A stretch of 64,000 nt of DNA from Brachyhypopomus gauderio. Lineage: Eukaryota; Chordata; Actinopteri; Gymnotiformes; Hypopomidae. How positions within the stretch are numbered: the stretch's first letter is position 1; every line of letters begins with the position of its first letter. The notes below the pieces were generated by a model, which was not told the DNA's origin, made no database searches, and saw only the letters and a program-made list of their open reading frames with translations. Location: the NCBI RefSeq assembly GCF_052324685.1, contig NC_135218.1:25630179-25694178 (forward strand), given 5' to 3'. Position numbers and translations under genes: made by a program. Positions 50,053 to 64,000 of this stretch are shown here, piece by piece.

Positions 50053-51874
50053 ATATGTGTATGTGTATGTGTGTATATATATATATATATGTATATATGT
50101 GTATGAGTGTATGTGTATGTAGATGTATGGGTGCATATATATATATGAGTGGATGTATAGAGATGTACATACTTAGGGAGGAAATGGTGCATGTGTATTC
50201 CTTTTGTTAGGAGAAATGTGTGTATTTGTTATACAATGTATGCTGTGTTATATTGGTATGGATTGTGTCACAGTGATTGAATCCTGTGTTACTGCTTTGG
50301 ACCAAACGGTATGAATACAACATAAACATGAGATTGTGTTAAAATGTTTATTTGAATAAACCAGAGCTGAGAGGCATCTGCAGTTATCAGATACAATTCC
50401 TGTGTCCCATCCGTTTTTATCCTGTTTCAGGTTACACAGTAATCTGTCTACACCGACCCTACGCCTGGGCGTGTAACATAATGTTTGACTTTTCCTTTAA
50501 CAAAACACTGAAAGCTTTCTATTTATACATTGATACACGAAGCATGACCTGTAATGTATGACACAAGTCGCGAGGAGTCTACGATGTGTTTGTGTGTGTC
50601 CTGCCCATGCTGCCATAGCAACACATGCAGCTCAGATAACAGGAGGAAGTTTGGTAGCTAAGACACAAGTTAATGGATGCGGCAAAATTATGTGTGTTGT
50701 TGTAGAACATGTTCAACTAAATAAGTCTGAGACTAAATAACTTTGTCTGAGAAATGTATCCTGTCAAATTATTCACGACTTGGTTCAGATTTGGATCTTA
50801 TTCACAAAATACTCTCATCAATATCTAAATAATGAACAAAACTACAAATGTATCAAATGTGTATGTAGGAACATGTACTGTACGAGTTTCATGCTGTGTT
50901 TACTTGTTTATTCAAGAAGGTTCTCATTCTTAAATAGAAAGCACACCGTGTGTTTCACCTTTACAAGGTTAAATGACACTTTTATCTTTTGCCAGTCTAC
51001 TCAAGTGACGAATTTGCTTAGTCAGTGTTTACATATACATAACCATACATAACTACTGTCAGCAAGATTTCATTTTGATTTCTATTGACTGCTTATAGCA
51101 TCCCAACTGCATCTTTACATCTACCTCCATATGCCTCAATTAAAACCTTTAAAAGAGGTGGACAATAGCTCGTTTTAGTTAACTCCTGCTTGACACGTTT
51201 TATATTAGTCTGTGTCATTAATATGTGCAAGTCTCCTTTATCCCGGCTCAATCCTGAATTTGTGTTCTTAATTGCTCAGTTGAAGTTATTCATTCAGCAC
51301 AATCATATAACAAGGTAATATCGGTGCATATATTCCTGCGCAGATTATATCACTTTTCTATTAGTATGGTTACTTTATTACGACCCGCGAGGAATTTGGC
51401 TCTAAGTTTTTTGTATTGATCCAAGCCTAAATTCCCTATTTGGTTTGCGTCTCATTACTATATAGACAAGATAGTTATTCCTTATCTGTTTCTCCTTCCG
51501 GTTCCACTTGCGCTGGTGCACATTAAAATGAGGCTAACTGTACTTATTCACTTTATTACAGACTGGTTGTTTAGGGATACATCATTTCATAATACTGTAT
51601 TTCATGCACACATCGCAACCACGTTATTCTGTAACAGCGAGGGTTCGTAATTATTCCATTGCAATGAAAACTGATGCACCGTACAGTCTTCCTGCATCAT
51701 ATTAATGCAGAAATACAGTCTTTCCCGTCATGGTTCTGGGGGGTTTGAGTTCGCTTGACTTACCTGAAGAAGAAGCTTCACTCTCTCGAGGGGAGCTACA
51801 ACTGTTTCGGAGACAGTAGCAGCGACACAAACAGCGACAAAGTCCTTGACAAAACCTACGACGGACTCGCTCAT
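39554..51874 (-). CDS. ADP/ATP translocase, SLC25A4/5/6 type, with Glu at the usual substrate-binding Lys
   Basis: Mitochondrial inner-membrane carrier that exchanges cytosolic ADP for matrix ATP. Exons on the minus strand are 51764-51874, 40714-41200, 40481-40621 and 39554-39711 (111, 487, 141 and 158 nt). They total 299 codons including stop, giving 298 residues, the usual family length, with family-typical intron positions. Three mitochondrial-carrier repeats are visible: PLERVK near residue 28, PLDFAR in repeat 2, and [11 protein letters not shown] in repeat 3, the last being the ADP/ATP-carrier signature. Contact residues Arg80 and Arg280 are kept, but residue 23 is Glu (VSETV) where SLC25A4/5/6 have Lys. 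The C-terminal helix also diverges (RATGGALVL for RGMGGAFVL). Being intron-bearing, it is not a retrocopy. Intron 1 holds a Ty3/gypsy element in the opposite orientation. Which paralogue it is remains unclear, so no symbol is given. Confidence 0.92.
41837..41844 (+). promoter_or_regulatory. Candidate TATA box of the Ty3/gypsy LTR
   Basis: TATAAATA lies about 275 bases into the LTR. If used, transcription would start near 41870 and R would extend to just past the AATAAA at 42638, about 790 nt. This is inferred from motif positions only. Confidence 0.4.
42638..42643 (+). terminator. Poly(A) signal of the Ty3/gypsy LTR
   Basis: AATAAA near the 3' end of the LTR. The equivalent copy that would serve the genomic RNA is at 50355-50360 in the 3' LTR. 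Confidence 0.55.
42768..42785 (+). other. tRNA-Pro primer-binding site
   Basis: TGGGGGCTCGTCCGGGAT, six bases after the 5' LTR, is the classic complement of the tRNA-Pro 3' end. Confidence 0.93.
42953..49213 (+). CDS. Ty3/gypsy gag-pol polyprotein, uninterrupted 2086 aa
   Basis: Single frame from the ATG 191 nt after the 5' LTR. In order: a capsid-like Gag region (about residues 220-400); a zinc knuckle [14 protein letters not shown] (about 502-515); retroviral-type protease with LLDTGAQVS (about 604); RT (about 910-1120) with VDYRLLNQ and catalytic YLDD at residue 1073; RNase H from TDAS at about 1243; integrase zinc region ([13 protein letters not shown], then CPC); and integrase core with Asp in CIDYM, Asp in HHDQGREF and Glu in [14 protein letters not shown]-like tail and an acidic, Pro-rich C-terminal extension follow. 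All catalytic residues that I can check are present. There is no stop or shift between gag and pol, so both are made as one fusion. Close in time to an active copy, judging from the LTRs. Confidence 0.95.
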   Translation: MEGKLSRADGERKSLVWEIRKSLLTLSAGELFQIVKAISPIPERDVSELDATDLEGCFEYVNSFMYSKSLLDLEDSGMSSLLVLRDMVRESIESGHTTSQLVNPEVDVASHNTSVVIPSVSSAPNCMNSMAQFSPPHIVTSTHDTVDMSLQKMLSDYEELGRRLHQCINEKSTPPEHAQSMASTSQIPHIKTQYGNATHNTHEDRVSLRDLSYLHRREFKIQGGQIGDQGSDITYNNICKQIEEGVREGFSEAEIFRSVLRVVKPGNFKDMLMNKEDMTIAELKMFLQSHLGEKNSTELLQELMCTKQSESETPQQFLYRVIGLKQRVLFASKQANADIRYDSETVQGVFLHTVHQGLGHKYNDIRRELKPLLSHNSVTDQAILRQITKITSDENERQRRLGATPRFRQPAVNSAQLEGGGLTDCVYSQDVLGVKGKKDALKELTAKIDALTSIVDSMRQSTRNNSEHTYKYGEKKPPMTKREKTFKCPKCVEQGMARCTHCFICGEEGHRAIGCTKKNRVSGKRGPVIGEGPPMIGSKESHHIRERQNNTRVRPCPGETNSKHEQKDHSPPTSEPSVIKNEPVVKLIGKKAIIQCNLNGIAVAALLDTGAQVSMIDRDWKNKYLPGHDPRPLTDLLERDGKLEVYAVNGELIPFEGWIAVNVNLPGTENPSLSISVPFLVSHLPLERPLLGFNVLEELIQGQSEYLIPTLVSLLSGAVSIPSSDARALVSFVQTKKPVTPPEYLRVGHQDLVVPAGQTTWLKCSIPSSIYSTDALVLFEPDEDNEQLDPLDVGEGLLKIQNPKNPYVAVPVGNHTKHDITLPRKSVIGVVQLIDKIIQTDSTKEQVPNERDRGELVTSTGGAPTTQLWDPPVDLNHLEPEQQEEVRKMLREESEAFARGESDIGCIPNLQMSINLKDSIPVQRAYSAVPKPLFREVKEYIQDLLAKGWIVKSKSPYSAPIVCVRKKDGTLRLCVDYRLLNQKTVADRHPLPRIGDLLNTLGGYTWFSILDQGKAYHQGFIAEGSRHYTAFITPWGLYEWVRIPFGLSNAPAAFQRSMEEMLDTLRDECCIPYLDDVLCYAKSFEKHLDGVRKVLRALQRHGVKLRPEKCDLFRREVRYVGRLVSAEGVKIDPRDLDAVLCLKNKTPQTVGDVRKLLGFLSYYRSYIQDFSRIARPLYQLLKGRAEAAQVHSATRKARGPQLASRTPIEWTGEHTGVLECLIGMLVSPPVLAYPDFSLPFTLHTDASEEGLGAVLYQRQGGKMRVIGYGSRTLTPAEKNYNMHSGKLEFLALKWAVCEKFRDYLFYATHFTVYTDNNPLTYVMSTAKLNAVGHRWVGELADFRFEVKYRPGKANSDADTLSRIPLDIDSYMQECTEELSSDVLHATWQGSKAAEQKDVAWIAALAMSSTGAHPSLGMTRPPISHDELVKAQREDDLIGHVITLKETNTILTRDLRNGVSGATRKLLHEWRRLHLEDDILYRRTRERRQLVLPAKYRQVVMKHLHDDMAHVGTERVLHLVRERFYWPYMKKDVEAYVTRRCPCIAQKKPVTHVRAPLGSITSSSPLELVCIDYMHLESSRGGYEYILVVVDHFTRFAQAYATKNKSGRTAAERIFNDFIPRFGYPSKLHHDQGREFENELFKTLQRLSGIGHSRTSPYHPQSNPVEMFNRTLLQMLRTLEEKEKERWKDHLPQVIHAYNCTRHESTGYSPYFLMYGRHPRLPVDLLFRLTGEEDSDTHEGYAKQWSHKMTEAYKIAEENSKQSSARGKSYYDRKTKGIVLQPGDRVLVRNLGERGGPGKLRSYWERAIYVVKEQVASNPVYVVAPETGDHRRTRTLHRNLLLLVNDLPIFAPPDHAKSSSKAKPRQRPNLTSRNLREHVPSRDTTDSEQEESPGGYWLRMPVREEVRRKDAYCERPTQAQRDPTSEGEWSTYGLDRGVRQGQGELLSDTSGPTQWSENASLNDPAGPEVLGEDETESGLEGVCPLPFATNTHTECRRSARERRPKQILTYETLGQPSLQVHPRVNVIGACTRPHNPLGNALNHTSPTFLVATHTQPLLAPPLWATTPTQHFYMPHTYVPYSYTTPVH
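49293..50478 (+). repeat. Ty3/gypsy 3' LTR
   Basis: 1186 bp. By eye it matches the 5' LTR except for 14 bp fewer in the TA/GT microsatellite (about 49970-50150). Confidence 0.95.
50483..51763 (-). other. 5' part of carrier intron 1, no gene
   Basis: AT-rich intron sequence. Much of it (50560-51700) is recognisably similar to the intron of the pseudogene copy at 27650-29460. No exon or mobile element seen. Confidence 0.6.
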
Positions 51875-52544
51875 GATTGACTCACCTATGGCAGTGTCAG
51901 TCCGTCCAAACAAGCAACTTTATCCTCCTACATGTCCGCCGCCCACCTGTGTCCCCCCACCTGTGTCCTCTCACCTGTGTCCTCCCCTGAGGGACACGCG
52001 TGAGGACACCAGACCCTCAGCTGACTGGATGGAATATACGGAATACGGAAGGACCTTCAATAAACTCCTGTTTTGTCGATATAGACCGTCAGATAACTGA
52101 CTGTTTTGCGGCCCATATTCAAAATGTCCTTCATAACATTCCCGTTCTGGTCGGTTATATTCTGTATTTACTCAAAAAAGAGCTTTTGTAAAGATTATGT
52201 CTTTTGTGGCAGTTTCTGAATACCTGCTTTTCCTGTGCTGTGTAACAAGCTGACGTTGTGTAAAAGTAGCTAGCTAGGGTTAAATTATGGTTTGGTCAGA
52301 GAAAGTGGTTTACTTCTAAAAGTTATATTAAATAATTTTCTTATATACAGTTAGTTGTATATATTGTTGTATATATTGCCACCCCTGCGGCCCCGCCACT
52401 GGTTATAGGTCTTATAAAATTGACACTGTCTGGTCTGACTGACTGGAGGAGCCAATTTGCGCGTTTCCGACACTAAACAGCGGAGCATTGTCACCTCTAC
52501 TGACACACTAATGTCCGCCTGTGTGGGAACGTCGTTAGTCAAAA

Positions 52545-52581
52545 CCAGAGACCGTATATAAGGTATATATACGGTCTCTGG
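52545..52581. repeat. Perfect 16-bp inverted repeat with 5-nt loop
   Basis: CCAGAGACCGTATATA is followed by AGGTA and then TATATACGGTCTCTGG, its exact reverse complement. It would form a stable hairpin or cruciform. Confidence 0.9.
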
Positions 52582-53113
52582 TCGAAACGGACACCTTGCT
52601 GTCTTCAACGTATGGCGCTATTTCACCACCAGGGGTCAGTGTCTGAGTGCAGGTTGGATCTGTACATCAACAGGCGTTCATTTAGGATTCTGAACCGATG
52701 TTAAGAATATTAGTCATTATGGTGGGCTTAGACATTGCTAATTGCTTGGTACCCAAATTATCTTTTCTCCAGTCACAGTTTTCATGTTTTAGTAATCTCT
52801 TGTATTTTCCTGTAGCATGTGTTCCAATTGCTATAAATGTATTGCAATTGTGAAATGTATATCAATATTAATTTATATTAATATATGAATTATATTCATT
52901 TCTAGTTGCCTCGTGCTTCGTTATAGTGTTGAAGAACCTTCGTAAGAGGGAAGGAGATGTAAGTTGACCAACTTGATCCAGAGTGGATAAATACAAATAA
53001 TTTGTGATGTGTCCTGGAGTCAAAAAATCACATCAGTGAAAATGTACCTTACATGTTCACCTTTACTGCTCGGTCACCGCTAAGACACACCCACACATTA
53101 TACAGCTAAATGT

Positions 53114-53118
53114 GATTA
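53114..53118 (-). promoter_or_regulatory. Candidate CRX/OTX (photoreceptor) element upstream of aanat
   Basis: GATTA (TAATC on the minus strand) lies about 75 bases upstream of the TATA box. OTX/CRX factors bind TAATC-type sites to drive aanat genes in pineal and retina. Five bases alone are weak evidence; position is the main argument. Confidence 0.3.
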
Positions 53119-53158
53119 TTGGTGATCAAACTCCACTATGGAGGATTTGGCGGCTGTG

Positions 53159-53164
53159 CACGTG
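53159..53164 (+). promoter_or_regulatory. E-box (CACGTG) in the aanat promoter
   Basis: A perfect CACGTG lies 24 bases upstream of the TATA box. CLOCK/BMAL binding to such an E-box is the known route of circadian control for vertebrate aanat genes. Confidence 0.6.
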
Positions 53165-53177
53165 TATCGGCGCCTAA

Positions 53178-54246
<1,069 letters not shown>

Positions 54247-55281
54247 GGTGTCTCACATACTCACAGTTCTTCTTTTATGAAGCGATTTTGTTACCTCAAA
54301 AGGCCAAATGCAAAGCGGGATTCAGGTCGTCTCTCCACGGGTAGTTTACCTTCTGGTTTCGGTTTACACATATTTATATATATAGTCCATAACTGTAGTG
54401 ACGTGTCGATAGCTTTTTCTTCCTTTGTGTGAGACACGCCTGGGGTCCGTGTTGTAAATGCTACAAGGAAAGAATTTATCTTTAATATAATCTTTCTACA
54501 GTTTACAGCTGGATTAATTAGGGCCAAGTTAATTCGGGTATTGTAGATATTTTATGTTGTGCAAGAATGTAGATGTTGCCGACAGCTAACAGGTTTTTAA
54601 AAGTTGAATAATTTGGGCTAGGATTTATTTATTGTATTTTGTACATTGAAAATATATTTATTGGTGTAGTGCGATTGTTTTATTTTTATTATTCATGAAT
54701 ATTTTTACGATATATGGAAGTTTAAGAGCCCTGGTTGGTTTGCGTGAGGACATGTACGTCATGCCATTCCATTAAAAAGAATATAAAAAATATATATTTT
54801 TTTCTTTTGGAAGCATTAAAATAGCTTTAATTTGACTTCCTGCGAGACCTGAGATTAGAACACCGTAGCATGTAATGAACACTAGCAAATCAAATAAGTC
54901 TTCACTTGGGACAGGAAACAAATGCAATATTCAAAAAACCTTGTTGGAAAAATGTTTTTTCATTCCATTCTACTGTTAAAGGGATAGTTTAAGCAACATG
55001 TGTTAATAACTTGGGTAAAGGAATCTGAATCTGTTATCCCAAAGAGTCCAGCACACTCAACTGTTAGTTTATGAAGCATTTAAAGTCCGTAAACCGTCAT
55101 GGGAGTCTTTATTTGCATTAGCAAGAATCCTTTCAGGGACATGTAGAAACGTGTGGTCACCTTTACCTGAAATCCCCATGAGAGGAGAAGGAGCCAAGAA
55201 TTTGCCTTCCCCATTCACTTTGTGCAGTCTTGAATCAAGACATCTGTGATTTTGTATCTTTTGTAATGTCTAGGAAATAAA
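54247..55281 (+). other. aanat 3' UTR with AU-rich elements
   Basis: AT-rich sequence with several ATTTA pentamers (for example about 54620-54665) and TAATCT/GATTAA motifs at about 54487-54520. The best poly(A) signal is AATAAA at 55276-55281; an earlier ATTAAA lies near 54771. The extent is inferred. Confidence 0.5.
55276..55281 (+). terminator. Candidate aanat poly(A) signal
   Basis: AATAAA about 1030 bases past the stop codon, within GGAAATAAATAATG, followed by a T-rich stretch. Confidence 0.45.
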
Positions 55282-56970
55282 TAATGTATTTTTCAGATTT
55301 TAGCTGCTGTGTGGTTTTGTACTGAACATATGAAAATGGTTTAATTTTGGGAAGATCATTTTACAAGTGAGACAGACACCAATGTTTTGGGTTGGGTGGG
55401 TTACTTTACATTTATTCTGAGGAAAAACACTTTTTTTTTATTATTTTTTTATTTTTTACAAACTATAAAATGCGAAGAAAAATAACAAGTTTACTTATGT
55501 GTTAAAAGTTTAACTTGTTTGACGTATAGATATTTGGTCCAGTCGTACCTACAAACATTTTTACAATCACACAATGCAAAATTCTTAGATTGTGAAAATC
55601 ACAAAGATTATTTCCCTTTTCTATTTAAGGCACAGCACACTTTACTTAAAAGTAGAAAACAATTGTCCAAGCAGAAAAATAACGGCATATTTTGTCTTAA
55701 AAACATGTGGGTAACAATAAGAATAATTACATTGACAAAATATCACATTTACATTGAATGAAATGCATAGTGGCCTATCAATTTAACCACCAGTTTTTTA
55801 ATGCCAACGTTGATTCATAACCTGAGTTCTTCCACCGCTGTGTGTCTGGATCAGTATGTGGCCTACAAACCCCACTGCTCCATTAACTCAACAATCATTA
55901 TGCCAAGAATCAGCACAACGCAGACCTGATCATTTTCAGTCACCACTCAGAGCACCATGTGACTCCTGTAGGAATAAACTATTTTCACGCATGCCGTGAT
56001 GGACCGTTAACCCGCCTTGCTGCTGTGTACCCGTGACAGTACACGACTAGAACGCGTTTCACAGTCATCCGTTTCTCCGAGGCCGGACACTGAGGAAGCT
56101 GACTTATGTCTCCTCGCCAAGAGGAAGTGCACTGGCTACCATGGACGGTGTTCTAGAACAGTTCGCAGTGTTCTAGATCAGTTCGCAGTGTTCCAGAACA
56201 GTTCGCAGTGTTCTAGAATGTTTAGACAGGCAACTAAAGTTCCACCCAAGAACTTAAGAGAGGACCGGATATGCTCAACATGAATCAAGTGCTGGTTCCA
56301 GAACGTACCATAAGAACACCTTTCTCAGTTATTCTGACAAATTCAAATGTAAATGGGGTTCCCTGATCATTGAAACATGCCCCGTTTATGAGTGGCACTC
56401 AATCCTGGTTATAGGATATATGACGGATTGTTAGGGTGGCAATTCCTGATTGGACGTACATAAAGAAACAACTAAAAGCCGCGTGAAATCTTGAACACAA
56501 ACGTATGAATGCAAAGGACGTCCTTCCACATTGCGAGTTCTAGTGTAAAGGGGCAGTCGTGCCTATTAGTGCAACACAGTAGAGACCAACACGCCACGGT
56601 CACGTCATGAAGGGAAACCTATAAACGGAAGGACAGCTTAAGGCAAGGGTCTGCAACAGAAGTGAACCCAATCGTACTGCACCAAATCAATACTCAGTGT
56701 CCGATATAGTGAATGTGTAACTGAGCACAAAGTACTCAAATGCCCTGCAGTAGAAAGTCTAAGTGCGGAGGACAGCTTGCAGTAACTTATAATGCCTCCA
56801 CTGACCTATATACGCGTGGCCAGCGCGATCCCAGCACCCGTGAATCAGCTTTCTCCTCCCGCACGTGTCCTGCTCTGCTCGTGGCTCCCGAGAAAGCCCG
56901 TTCCCGCGCCGTCCCGACCCGGAGCTTAGCGCGCCCGACCAGCGCCACGGAGCTAGCGGCCGGCCCAGCG
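55282..56970. other. Convergent intergenic region / likely rhbdf2 3' UTR
   Basis: T-rich tract at 55425-55460 and AT-rich DNA, then a four-copy repeat of about 20 bp (TTCGCAGTGTTCTAGAACAG type) at 56157-56222. The rhbdf2 3' UTR must start at 56970 and run leftwards, towards the end of the aanat transcript. No coding gene seen. Confidence 0.5.
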
Positions 56971-63367
<6,397 letters not shown>

Positions 63368-63932
63368 CTGAATTAGACAGAAAGAAATACAAGTTAAAAT
63401 CTATTATCCATATCTCATTAACTTGAAATGTTAGTTTATACACAGCTCATTGGTTATGAGACCCGATCACCAACTTCTATAATACTAAGAACATCATTGT
63501 CAACAGAACCTCTTTACAGCCATTAGGTGGCAGCAGAGAGCTGCATGAATGATACAGATAACATGGCAGACACACTTATGGTCTATTTTAGTATATGAGC
63601 AATCTCAAAACAAAAAACGGACACTGACCAGCCACAGAGTCTAATTAAGTGTTGCTGTATCATCTATTTTAATATAATCTTGGTCAAAGCTATTTTTGCT
63701 TGTACAGTAGAGACCACATCTAAATAAAACTTTTGAAGTAATGAAAAACCCACAAAGATCAACTAATCAACTAGACTAAATAGAAACTCAAAAAAGGCCA
63801 AGACTTAAAAATGCAGCTACTTAGAAATCTGCCTATTCTAGAAGCACACGTGCGTGTATGTGTGTGTGTATACGAGTGACTGCTTGCGTGTGCTTGTGCG
63901 CGTGTGCTCGCGTGCGTGTGTGTGCGTGTGCT

Positions 63933-63966
<34 letters not shown>

Positions 63967-64000
63967 TGCGTGTACCGAGCAGCTGTCCCGGTGCGTCTGC
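63368..64000 (-). other. rhbdf2 intron, no exon recognised
   Basis: AT-rich sequence to about 63840, then imperfect TG arrays (63848-63965) to near the window edge. The next upstream exon must lie beyond the window or be too short to recognise. Confidence 0.5.

Larger units (their letters stand above)
41562..50478 (+). mobile_element. Ty3/gypsy LTR retrotransposon, full length and apparently intact
   Basis: 8917 bp flanked by the 4-bp duplication TAAT (41558-41561 and 50479-50482). It has LTRs of 1200 and 1186 bp, a tRNA-Pro primer site, a 191-nt leader and one 2086-residue gag-pol frame. The domain order protease - RT - RNase H - integrase defines Ty3/gypsy; no envelope gene follows. It lies antisense in intron 1 of the ADP/ATP carrier gene. 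The LTRs look identical except in a TA/GT microsatellite, pointing to a very recent insertion. Confidence 0.96.

Noticed and set aside
52380..52440. Possible CACTA or other transposon end near GCCACCCCTGCGGCCCCGCC
   Set aside because: No matching inverted end or target duplication was found nearby.

Overview
This window is nuclear DNA from a ray-finned (teleost-type) fish. The evidence is split vertebrate genes with GT-AG introns, the vertebrate gene order UBE2O - AANAT - RHBDF2, and a repeat load typical of fish: a Tc1 element, a hAT MITE, a tRNA-derived SINE, BEL/Pao and Ty3/gypsy LTR elements, and many micro- and minisatellites. The species cannot be named from the sequence alone.

Layout. 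(1) 257-24598, minus: ube2o, the E2/E3 hybrid ubiquitin ligase. Eighteen coding exons join in one continuous frame of 1065 codons, from the start Met to the UBC core that carries the catalytic Cys. The last part of the gene lies left of position 1. Its introns hold a hAT MITE with a perfect 8-bp target duplication, a Tc1 element with an intact transposase nested in an older inverted-repeat element, and several minisatellites. (2) 24599-26888: upstream region of ube2o with a 34-bp x 32 minisatellite. (3) 26889-29560, minus: a decayed partial duplicate of the adjacent ADP/ATP carrier gene, with a tRNA SINE in its intron. (4) 30810-38205, minus: a BEL/Pao retrotransposon with almost identical 892-bp LTRs but several lesions in pol. 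(5) 39554-51874, minus: a complete 298-codon ADP/ATP carrier gene (SLC25A4/5/6 type) in four exons. Its first intron is split by (6) a Ty3/gypsy element at 41562-50478 (plus) with an uninterrupted 2086-aa gag-pol frame and near-identical LTRs. (7) 53352-54246, plus: aanat, serotonin N-acetyltransferase, with an E-box/TATA promoter. (8) 56971-63367, minus: the 3' seven coding exons of an iRhom gene, best matched to rhbdf2; its 5' part lies right of the window.

The host genes are unrelated in function: ubiquitin conjugation, mitochondrial nucleotide exchange, melatonin synthesis, and ADAM17/EGFR-ligand trafficking. UBE2O, AANAT and RHBDF2 are neighbours in other vertebrates, so the carrier gene and its broken copy look like a lineage-specific addition to the block. 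The most notable protein observation is that this carrier has Glu at position 23, where the family has a substrate-binding Lys. The pseudogene copy shares this change, so it predates the duplication.

All exon boundaries were placed by reading splice sites and matching remembered family sequences. They are internally frame-consistent but were not checked by any search.
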